Positions 10,901-22,900 of a stretch of 64,000 bases of DNA are shown in pieces; position 1 is the stretch's first letter; every line of letters begins with the position of its first letter. The stretch covers positions 76,647,850 to 76,711,849 of the forward strand of contig CM039183.1 in assembly GCA_008360975.2 (NCBI GenBank), in the 5' to 3' direction. The translations under genes and the position numbers were made by a program. Source of the stretch: Lichenostomus cassidix. Lineage: Eukaryota; Chordata; Aves; Passeriformes; Meliphagidae. Below the pieces are notes generated by a model. The model had not been told where the DNA came from, made no database searches, and saw only the letters and a program-made list of their open reading frames with translations.

Positions 10901-13900
10901 TAGACATACATGTAGCATGCAGAACTGTGAGATATTATTGAAAACATCCATATGCAGTCATGCTTCTGGTTCAGGAAGTTCCTGAGCTATAGCTTGTTGT
11001 AGTTGGGGAGAATAATCCGATGGTGGATTGTCATTGTTTTACTCTCTTTCCTAGTTGTTCTTGGCCTGTGTTGGTGGTGGTATACTAGGGAAAGTGGATG
11101 CTTTGACCTATCACAGTTCTCTTGAATCAGAAAACTGTTACTTTTTAGAGGAGATGTTGCTATATTTTTAATTGCGGATTTTACCATTTAATTTTATTCA
11201 AATTTCTCTTAATATTGGTTACTTTATCCAGTCTAGCCTTCCTAATCAATGCTCAATCTAAACATACCATGCTCAAATCTATTTATGTATGTCATGTTTT
11301 GAGTTGATAACTTCATGTCACAGAAAATTAGGCTAAATTAAGAGTATTTTTTCACTGGTAGGCTCTAGAATTTTAATTTGAAGATAAAAAATGTGACAAC
11401 ATTAGAGCATGTACATGTAGAAAATGTGATGTCTTGCATTGTTCACTTCAATTTCTCTCAGATTTATCCACTTCATGTCTGTGCTCTGATATGCTAAGCT
11501 CTTATTTTTAGGATTTTTACTTATTTTTCAGCCTAAGAAATACCATCTGTTAGACAGGTAACTAAATTGGCAAAATGGTTTTTAATAACCACTTTCCAAA
11601 ACTATTTGACAAATTTGAACTTAATTGTGGAAGTAGGTAATTGTCGGTTGTCAGGGCTCCAGTAACACTTTGAAGTTAATTTGGAAAGTCTATTGAGGAT
11701 TTACAATTAGTGTCATAATTTAGTTTAGATACTTAAATGACTTAGGATGCTTTGATACCAATGTAAAATACCACTTTATTACTGTCAGATCACCTAATTC
11801 AGCATATGATTTTTTAATCTTCAAATGATTATGCATGGAGGCTTAAATTGAGTTGCAATCAGTTGTTACTACATCACTTCTTTAGCGTAAGATGTAAGGC
11901 AAAAATGTAGAAGAGAGGGGAGCTACTGCCTCATTTATACTTGTCCATATTACTCAGAAAGTGTAGAAATCTTCCTTACAATTAAAGCTTAGATTTTCAG
12001 TAGCTTAATGACACATAATGAGAGGCTTGTGTACATACAGGGAAGAAGGATTTTCAAGCTTCTGTACAAAAACCAAACAGCAGATTTTCTAGGTATAGAA
12101 GAAGCAACTGAAATTTATGGAATCTGAGCACCTAAACACTTCCAAAGATCTGTGTTTGAGCTTTGGATGTGATAGTAAATAGGCTCTGTAGGAAATATTC
12201 ATCACTTCCACAGCTGTCTGTAGGTATTCAAATGCTGCAGGGGCTGCTGACTAGACTACTTTGTCTGTCTTTTCCTGTCACTGAAGAGAAATGTATTTTG
12301 GTTGCTCAAAAAGAAATGAGTGCAAATCAGACACTAAATCAAGTTCTGCTACTGAGAAGAGAATGAACATGTTCATTCTCTTTTCTAGAAGATGGAGAAC
12401 AGGAGAGTCTTCAGTGCGACCGTACAGTCTCTAATCAGATGCTACAGGAAACAATTGTAACCTCCAGGCACTTTTCCAACTCTTCTCTTTTCCCCGCATG
12501 TTGTAAAGGATGGTGGTTTTCTTATGCACCCATTGACTCTTTGTCAGTGCAGCTTCTTTTCTTAATTGAGTGCCTTGGCTAAAAAAAATTAGTTATGTTC
12601 TTCATGTTCTGTAATGGATGAGTAGATGTATTAGTATGGGTGTGACAAGTGGCAAAGTCAAAAAACTTTCAAGCACAATGTTTTACAAAATGTAAGCTGA
12701 TGGTAGATTTTTGCATTAAGATAATGTAAATTTAGGATTTGCATAATCAGTCTGTACAGAAAAATATTACAAGTTAAAGTGGAAGGGTTAGTAGAAAAAG
12801 AGGCTGAATGGTAGCCAACCCAGCAGCCTTTACCAGGGTGAATGGAGGGTGTGTAACTGTTGGGATGAAAAGGCAAAGGGCAATAAAGTGAAGTTTTTTT
12901 AACAGCCAGACAAGTTGAAGTGACTATGATTTTATTACTGTTTAATCTGTTGATTGTATGACAGAATAACTTTCCTTTTAGCTGTAAATTTTGGAACGGT
13001 CTCAGACAAATGAACAGTGAAGATGTTTCTCATGTTGCTCACTAACACCTAAGTTGCATAAAGCTTCATAATTTCCATGTCTGTCTGTCTTCTGTGATTT
13101 ATAATGTTTCTTTCATGGATGGTAGATGCTTATTTTAGACTGCTTGTAGAGTTAATAATTTTTTTTTTTGCAGGGATCTTTCCTGTATATTGTATTTGTA
13201 GTACTCAAAGCTGATGCTTAGATGATTGGATGACAAACTGTTGTTTTAAAATGCTATTTACATGTTTTTGATGGTACGGAGTTTAAATTCTCTATTTTCT
13301 GCTGTGCTGTAGTTCCACAGCTTAAATCACACTAAAAGTTAGCAAAAAATGTTAAATTACTCTGTTTTAGATGAACTGACTTGTATTTACTTTTAACTTT
13401 TAAACTTATTTGTGAATTCTGAGAACTCATAACTAAGAAATATTCCAGTTTACTGTTGATAGTAGGATTTTTGCAATTATTTGTTATTAAAGGTGAACAT
13501 CTAAATGTGCTCAGCATGTTGCTTTGAAATTGGTAAGTTGTAAGTGTATGTATCTGTGAGTATGCATAAAATACTGCAAAATTTGATTATCTTTCATAGG
13601 GAAGTTTTTACCTTTGAAGACCATGTTAGGACCAAGATATGATGAACAGGTTGCTGAAGAAAATCGTTTTCACCCGAGTATGTTATCCAACTACTTAAAG
13701 AGTCTGAAGGTAAAGTTAAATTTTCTAATAATTGAAACGTTGCTTTCATTATTGTTTACTCAAGTGTTGCTTTTCAGATCTAAGGAAAAAGTGGTCGATG
13801 GCTTTGTTTGGGACATCTGTACAGAAAATTGTTTGTTTACATTTCCAGGTCTCCTCTGTAATTAATAGATTTCTGAAAGTACTTTCTTACAGGTTAGAAC

Positions 13901-16900
13901 TCCTGAGACTAAACAAACCCAGCTCCCTCAGCTGTTTTTCGTAAGAGACCTTTCATGAGCCTTGTTGCCCTTCTCTGGACACTCTCCAGCACCCCAATGT
14001 CTTTTCTTAAAGTGAGGAGTCTGGAGCTAAACACAGCACTCGAGGTGTGGCCTCACCAGTGCTGTATATGGAGGGACATTCACTGCCCTGGTCCTACTGG
14101 CCACACTATTGCTGATCCAGGCCAGGATGCCATTGGCCTTCTTGGCCACCTGGGTAGCACAATTGACTGATACTGAGCCAGCTGTCAACCAGCACCCCTG
14201 TGTCCCTTTCTGTCGAGCAGCTCTCAGGCCACTCCCCACCTGTAGCACTGCCTGGGGCTGCTGTGGCCTAAGCACAGGATCCAGCACTTTGCCTTATTGA
14301 ACCTCTCTGGTTCTGGCTCATTTCTTCATTCTCTGTTTTGCCCCTTTCTATCTGTGTGCTTCAGTTTGCATGTTCTGCACTGTAGCACAACTGTGGCAAT
14401 AAAGGTGGGGAACAGGACTTTTCCAGCCTTTCATGTAAGTCTCTGAAGTGTTGTGCCCAGTCTAGTGCATCTGGAGACATGGGAAATGGGATTCTGAGCC
14501 TGCCAGGCTAAGAAAGGGCTACCACCCAATTAATTTAATTGGTTATTAAACTTTATATAGAAGTTTAGCACCATTTGTTTTGATTGTGTCATATAAGATG
14601 AATCATGCATGTGATATTTTTTCTGTGGTTTTTTTCATTATTTTTTGCTCTTGATCTAGGTTAAATTAATTCTAAATTTGTTTGACAGTATCAGACCTGA
14701 AACATCAGAAGAATTAGGTGACTAAAAGACCAGAATCCTCATTTTGTGAATCTTATTTAGAATTAGGTATAAATTAGGTGGTGAACTACTCAGTGTAGCA
14801 GTGGTAGAAGTACCTGTGCAGTAATGTGATAAGAAAATACTGTCAGTGAAGCACATGTGCCTGTTCTCAGGTGATTGAACTGGTGGGATTTTTCTTCTTA
14901 GAGTTCTTACATCTCTGCCATTATGATCTGCTCTAATCACAGAGGAGCAAAGAGAACTCTCTGTGAACAAAACAGAAAGAATCCTGAGGTTCAAAATATT
15001 CCCCAAAACAAGATTAAAACCAAATGAGGTTAAATGTTGATACAAAAAATTGATAGGTTTTATTTAACATTAAAAGAGGCAAAGAGAAAAAAGAGAAGGA
15101 AATAAATAGAAAAAAGAGGTGTGGGGGGGGGACAGGGAGAGTGACAGAGACAGATTAAGTAGAAACATATCACCCCTCCATGGGTCCCAATGACGTCTTG
15201 CTGTTCCTCTCTATCTGGGCTTCTTGGTGGTGAGGGTCGCCTGCTGCAAAGTATGGAATCCAATTGTTTGGGCCAGGTGGAAATGCCCAGGTGCCTCCCC
15301 TGGGGAAGGGCAAGTTTGACACAGTCTCCTGCAAGTCTCTGGACCAGTTGCATCATTTTGCATCACGTGCAGTGCCCTGGTGCAGAGTCTGGGGAGCCCT
15401 TTGGGGGGGCTTTTGATGGGCCATGACACCCCCTCTGCTGTCCCTCATGTCAATGTCCCATAGATGTGGCTTTCCCAGGGTGGGGGGCCCACAGCTGAGC
15501 TGGTCTGTGCAGCAGAGGATGGGTATTCACTGCTTAGGACCAGAGACTGCACACCCAAAACCTCCTCCCACCTGGGTTGGGGGAGAATCTGTGCAAACCT
15601 GGCAGCAGATAACCCTTGGACTGTGGCCTCTGCCCCAAAGCTGCTGGGCTTAATCCTCCTGTGGAAGTATTCTTTTCCCCCAGCCCAGACCTGAGAATAG
15701 TGTCACTGTTATCTCAAATCAACTTACACTCCAGGGCCTCAGTCAGGGGGCCCGTTCAGGGTGGGCTTTGGTGGTGCAGCTTTTGTTGGTGTAGCTTTGT
15801 TACACAGTTTTAATGGACAAAAATCCTTCATAAAAATGTTTAAACCATAAGCTGTAGTATTTCAGTCTCTGACATGTGCATCTAAATTCTGCTTGAGTTC
15901 CTCTTTTTATACATTATGTTATTTTTGGCTCGGACTGGATTTGATAGGCATACCTGGCAATTTTCCCAAGCCAATCTTATTCATGCTTTAAAATAATTTA
16001 AAATTCTGTGTATATTTTGAAGCTACAGAGAACTTTACAGCCTTACTCAGAATTTCTAAATGCTTCCCTCCTTAGTGCTTTGGCTCCAAAAAAAAAAAAA
16101 AAGATGAGCTTTTGTAGCCTTTCCAATAATCACATCTGTCAGTTCTGTTGTAATGCTACAAATTCATCATATCTTGAGTGACATCAGATTATTTGGATTT
16201 GATAGTAAAAGTAGTGGCATGAGTATCCTCAGTTATATTTTGGTTATTTTGATCACCAAGCAGAACACAGAATTTCTCTCAAACTCTCTGTTCCCGTCAA
16301 ATCTATTACATTGTATTGAACCCTGACATTGATGATGAGTGTTTGCTATTTGAAAAAATATATTTTTTTTATTTGCCAAGTTATGTACTGGTTACTGGAG
16401 TGCTCTATTTTTACAGCAGCAGTTTACCAACAAGCCAGCAATGAAATAAATGTGAAATTGAGTAGCCCTCAAGGAATGGATTTTTCCACCCAAGGCAAAA
16501 ATAGCTCACTGTGCATGGTTCTCACAATTTTTGCAGTGTGTTTTACTGCTCATACTTTGCAGAATGAATTACTTTTGAAAACTGGTTATTAGTTCAATCC
16601 ATATAATTTACCTTCCAAATAGAAGACTTCAGCAGAAACTTTTACATCTGGATTTTTGTTATAGAGCGATATTGTTGTTACCACAGATCTTTGAAGGTAC
16701 CAATTCAGCATTTAGTACAACATCTGTCTGGGTGGAACTGTCTCTAACAAGCTTCCTGTGTGATTCCTTTTCTCATGGAGCTAGTTGCTGAAAATCTGAA
16801 TGTTAGAAGCTGATTTGATTAGCCATAGAACCTCCATTTTTCTTCTACTTGCCAATATTGGCATAGTATTCTAACGTTCTCATAAACAAATTGCAGGAGC

Positions 16901-19900
16901 AATTGGTGACAACGTGAATAATTAAAAAAAAAAAAATTCTTGAGTAGGTAGGTGAGTACAGTTTATGCTTTATACATGTAGATTTATTTCTGTCACAAAG
17001 AGTGAGGACATTAATTAACTCAAAATAATGTTTGGGTAATTAGTATGCTCAAGTTACAGGATTCCTATTAGGAAAACTTCATACCAATTTTCAGTCGCAC
17101 TATTGTTTTCATAGATACATTCAATCACTGATCTGAACTATTTTCCTCAAATAAGAAATGCAAGAAAAAATCATAAGACTGGAGGTAGTTTGTATTTCTG
17201 CAAGACACAGTAATAAGAGTAAATAAAATCTTTTTAATACAATATACAGAGTTGAGAATGAGAAATTTAGAACTCTGGATATTACTTTAGCAAGCTTAAT
17301 GCTGTTGACATATGCTTTTTAATATTTGATAAATAAAAGTAATGTGAAATACATAAATATTATGAAAGTATATCAAATATTGTGAAAGTATATCAGAACT
17401 TTGAATACCATGAGAACTATCTCTGTAGATAATTAGAAATTTTCCTTTAGTGGCTTACTAAACAACATATTCACGTGAAACAGTTGTTTCTGAACTGTAT
17501 TCTAGTTATAATTGAATCTTACCTTTCCTGAATTGTGTGGAAATGGTGTTTTACTTTGTAATTCTTCTAAATTCATCGCTAAATTATTGCCAATCTATTG
17601 ATCCTGCTTGAAAGCATGACATTGAGCTTTTTGACCAAAAGCAATTGCTTGCACTTGCAAGACAGGAAACCAGAAATACTTTCTTTGCACAGGTGTGTTA
17701 GTGAGCTCTTTTTGCAGAGTAGTACTGGTAGGTTTGTTGTTGAAAGTTTTGTTTGGAAAAAGGATCAGTTGGATATACTTTGATACTCTGTGTGTTTTGT
17801 GCCACCCAGTGGAATTTCTGCTTTCTGTCCTTCTTTTTAGAAATGTAGTAACTTCCACAAGGCTCTTTAAAAGACCCTATTTACAGCTATAAAAACAAAC
17901 ACTAAAAAAATCTAAGTTTATGTACAAGGGGACACACTAGGGTAGAGTGGGCAAGGCATCCTGGATTCAGGTAATGTCTGAGTGGTTAACACCTTAACTG
18001 CTGACAACATCCTTGAATTTCTGAAGTTGTTTTGCATTTTAGCTTTAAATAAGATGTTTCTAAGAATTTAATTAATTTTAATCTTGAAAACGTGTTCATT
18101 GTTTTGCACTCTAATAGATGGGTAAATTAAAATGGGTTATTTTTTCTGAAAGTGTACTTATATGTAAGTCTCAGTAGTTAACTTTCTTGTGGTACTTTCA
18201 GTGTACCACTCTTCAGTATTGTTTTACTTTTCATAAGAGCAGTCAATTCCCTCTTGTTTGTCTTTTTAAAATGTTATTCTTTACCAGACTATCCTGCTAT
18301 TAGCAGATCTTTCTTACTTAGAATCATTGTATGGAGCAGACTAAAGTTTTTTAATTGATGGCTAAGGCTAATTTACACACCAGCTTTCACAAAGAGATAC
18401 AGATGTTTGTGATGGTGGTAAAGTATAGATTTTGCAAACAAATGCGATATTTAATAATTTTTAAACTTACAAATGTAGCCTGTAGTTGCTTTTAATTTGG
18501 ATGTTTTTAGCCATTTGCCATTTATGCACTGATATCTGAACCACATATATAAGTTTATTTTTAATTTTTTTGGTTTTTTAGGTTAAAATGGGTTTGCTGG
18601 TAGACTTGACCAACACCACAAGATTCTATGACAGAAATGATATAGAGAAAGAGGGAATTAAATATATAAAGCTGCAGTGTAAAGGGTAAGTTGTGTGCAC
18701 TTTAAAATTATTTCTCTGGCTTTTAATTTGAAAGATGACACTGAAGAAATTAATTTTATTTTTCTCATCTTGCCTTTCCCCAGATGTCTCCTAACCTGTG
18801 TGTTCTTGTGTTTTTCAGGCATGGTGAGTGCCCTACACCTGAGAATACAGAAACATTTATCCGTGTATGTGAACACTTCAGTGATAAGAATCCTTCAGAG
18901 CTTATAGGTACATCTTATATCCATCTGATACCCATCATTAGTTTTTACTATTAGTTCATTTCACATTTGCTCATAACTGCGGCCTCTTATTCTTAGAATT
19001 TTGAGCAAAGGAATTTCCTCAGTACAGTGTTTATGCATATATAAATTTGATTACTTTTACAGCAAAACGAATATATTTCTTTTTTTTACAGAAAGTAGTA
19101 TGTTTCTGCATCCATCTATTTGATAACAGCTGTTGGCTTAATGCAGAAAATTATACAGGCACAAGAGCTGTCTACAAATACATGATATTTGCACTGTAGT
19201 TTTGTAACTTCCTCTGATACAAATGCAAGTTATATATTGTTTTGACATTTGGTGGTCTGGTTTACTTGAAGTAATATTTGGTAATTGAATTATGAGAGAT
19301 TCTTTAGCAAGTCTCACAAAACTGGTAGCAGATAGCAGGTTAAGTTTTCTTCTGTGGTATACTGTCTTGGAGTATATATTTGAATGTTCTAAGAATACTT
19401 TCTTTTTACCCAGAGAGAAATTAGTTCTTGGTTTAATTTGCTTCCCTTCTAGTGTTAATTAAAAGTATTTTACTCTGATTTTTGTTAATCATATTAATGT
19501 TTGTCTCTGTCTGCAAACTATCAGAGGCAAGAAATTACTTTGCAGATGGGTTTCTAGAGTCAGAATGGATGTCATCCTCAATACTCCCAGATAATAATTT
19601 TGCAGCCTTCTTGAATCTGAGTGTCTGTGTGATTTAGGAGTACATGGAACAGTTGTTTGTTCAAGTGTCATTGCTAAGAGCTTGGTAAACTAAGCTGGTA
19701 TGTTCATGCAGTTTAGGATTCATCCAGAGTCACGGTAGGATAGCTGAAGTTGTTATAAATGGCCTGTGGAAATCAGCTACTCAGGTGCCCATCTTTAGAA
19801 CAGGGCCAGCTAAAGCAGCTTCCTCAGGACTATGCCCATTTGGCTTTTGATCAGCCACTAAGCATGGAGACTCCACAACTTCTTCTGGCAGCTTCATGCA

Positions 19901-22900
19901 GTATTTGCTAACCCTTACAGTATACAGGTGGGTTTTTTCTCATATTGAAACAGAATTTACTGTGTTTCAATTTGTAGCCATTGCTTCTTGTTCTGAGAGT
20001 ATTTTTTTTTAGTGCTTGACAGATTTCATTTGGCCGCACATTTTTTCACCTTGTTTTCTTTTAGGTACTTTCTTACACCTTTATTGCACACAGAATGCAG
20101 TTTAATTTGAGACTGTTGCGGTTTAACCCCAGCCAGCAGCCAAGCCCCACTCAGTGACTGCCTCACTCCCCCACCAGTGGGACTGGGGAGAGACTGGGAG
20201 AGTAAAAGGTAGAAAACTCAGGAGTTGAGATAAAGACAGTTCCACAGGGAAAGCAAAAGTCACACACACAAGCAAACTAAAACAAGGAATTAGTTCACAT
20301 TTTCTCATGGGCAGGCAGGTGCTCAGCCTTCTCCAGGAAAGCAGAGCCCCATCACACGTAACGGTGACTAGGGAAGACAAATGCCATCACATTGAATGTC
20401 CCCCCCATTCCTCCTTCTTCACCTGCTTTATATACTGAGCATGATGTCACATGGTCTGGTCTATCCCTTTGGTCAGTTTGGGTCACCTGTCCCAGCTGTG
20501 TCTCCTCCCAACCTTCCGTGCACCCCCAGCCTCCTCCCCAGCATGGCAGTGCAAAAATCAGAAAAGGCCTTGGCTCTGTGTAAGCCCTGCTCAGCAATAA
20601 CAAAAACATCTCTGTATTATCAACCCTGTGTTCAGCACAAATCCAAAACACAGCTCCATTCTAGCCTCTGTGAAGAAAATTAACTCTACCTCAGCTGAAG
20701 CTAGCACAGACTTCTGCATGTTCTTCTCTGAACTGTTACACAACTATGTGGTTTAAAAAACAAGGAACTGCTAGATGGGAGTGAGTGGAATCAGTCACCA
20801 ACAGTATTTCAAAACTTGCACTAGAACCAAGATATTGTTGGTGACTGATCCCACTCACCTTCCTTTAGCAATTCCTCATTTTCACTCTCCTTTTGCAGTT
20901 TTTCCACTTGGTCCTTTAATAATATTTTAGAACTTGAAATGGTGGTTATGATCAGCAATTTATATAGTGCGTGGGTAGGACAGTGATATCCTATAAATAG
21001 CAGACCCATTTGCCTGATATTTCAACTTACAAGTTGCCATTTTTAGTGCTGAATCACTAATTTTTTGGCTTTGATGAATTTTGGAATGTTTTTCCATTAT
21101 TTAGGATTTTCACCCCTATAGGGGAAAAAGGTCAGTTAGAAAGAGTGAGAAAGAAAATATATGTTGATTAAACTTTTGAGTAACAAGTTGTTTTATAGTA
21201 AAAGAGAAATGTTGGAATTTCCCATTTCCCTTCTGTGAATTACTGAAATTTCTCATTTTGGGTACGTGTTTCCTCTGACAGAGCATCAGAGAGACTGGTA
21301 TGGCAGATGTTTTTATCTGAAGTGAGAGCAGTCTACAGCAGTGATAGTTCTGCACCTTGTGCAATCTTTCTCTTCCAAGCCATTGGTCTCATACTGAGAT
21401 GCTTCTTATCTTTGTCATGTTTATGAAATTATTGACTTAACCTTCTCGTCAGCAGTAACAGCTGCAGGAGTTAGTGATAGCTATTGTGTGCAATTTTATT
21501 CTCAGTGTCAAGATTAGATATGAAAAGAGACTGAAATGTGAATGATAAGTGATCAAAACTTTCAATTAATCTAGAACAATATAGGAAGGAAACTTTATTT
21601 TTGCAGCGTGAAGGACAAGAGTATGCCTGCCAACCTTAAGGAAGTGACATGCAAAAATTTTGCTTCAACTGAAAAGAGAAATGATTACTAGGAATAAATT
21701 ATATAAGGAAGCTAAAATTAATTTAATTTGATGCAAGTTACGCAGTTTTTAGTATTTTTAAATGCTTAGAAATGATGAATCAAAAAAATTAGTTGTAATT
21801 TTTGCCTTGCTTTATTAAGAAGGGAAGCTTGGTGGGTCAGGCACAAAACCAAATATTGTTGCAGTTGATACATCTTTTTACCCACTTAAAGTTGTTTTTT
21901 TTTTCCATCGGTCTACTTTTTGTAGGTACTTTTTGGTTCTCCAATTATGAAAATTTGCATTTGTAGTGTAGAGGAGTGTAAAAAAAAAAGATAGATATTC
22001 ACATTTTGTTTGAATATGTGTCAAGTGAATTGTTACTTTACTAGCTGTGGTAGAGAAATGAGGAAATGAGTGAAAGCTCAAGTGGCTTGCTTCATGGTGT
22101 TGAGTGCCAGGTCTTGCACTTTGGGTCACAACAATCCCTGGTAATGCTTCAGGCTTTGGGAAGAGCAGCTGGAAAGCTGCCTAGCAGAAAAGCACCTAGA
22201 TGTGCTGATCTACTGACCATGAGCCATCAGTGTGCCCAGGTGGCTGAGAAGGCCAATGTCCAGCAGGATGAGGAAATGACTGTCCCTTGGTCTTTGGCAC
22301 TGGTGCTCAGGTGTTAACATGCTGGAGTGTATCCAGAGAAAGTCAACAGAGGTGGTGAAGGGTCTGGAGCACTAGTCTTCTTGGGAGTGGCTAAGGGAGC
22401 TGGGGGTGTTTAGCCTGTTGAAAAGGAGACTTAGGGGGGACCTTATCACTCTCTACAGCTGTATGAAAGGAGGTTGTAGCCAGGTGGGAGTTGGACTCTT
22501 TCCCCAGGCAACCAGTGACAGGACAAGAGGAAATGGCCTAAAGCTACATCAGGGCGGTTTAGGAATTAGGAAAAATTTCTTCAGCAACGGGCGAAGTTAT
22601 CAAGCACTGAACAGACTGTGCAGGGACGTGGTTGGTTCTCCATCCCTGTAGGTATTTTAAAGCTGTGCAGATGTGGCACTTAGGGACATGGCTTAGTGGT
22701 GGACTTGGCAGTGCTGGGTTAATGGTTGGATTCAATGAACTTAGAGTCTTTTCCAACCTAAACAATTTTATGATTCTATGGTAACAACTGAAAAATGTGT
22801 TAGGAACAATTGCTCTTGCTGCTAGTGGAAACTTTAATGATATTTATAATTTAACGTGAAGCAGGAGGAAGAGGCAACATCTTGCCTGAATCCTTCATGA

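Larger units (their letters stand above)
7914..13599 (+). other. RNGTT intron 1 (5.7 kb)
   Basis: GT-AG intron. The first 370 bp are still CpG island. A sense CR1 lies at 8421-8838. From 8840 to 13599 it is AT-rich unique DNA without recognised genes, except for a 26-bp perfect palindrome at 12357-12382. The polypyrimidine tract before exon 2 is weak (gattatctttcatag). Confidence 0.9.
13710..18581 (+). other. RNGTT intron 2 (4.9 kb)
   Basis: Holds an antisense CR1 (13892-14303) and an unclassified GC-rich block (about 15060-15810). The rest, 15830-18581, is AT-rich with no recognised feature apart from short A runs. It ends in a long T tract before exon 3. Confidence 0.9.

Noticed and set aside
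13614..13865. 83-codon ORF starting inside RNGTT exon 2 and reading into intron 2
   Set aside because: The exon ends at a good donor at 13709 and the correct continuation (VKMGLLVDL) is found at 18582. The read-through part has no homology.
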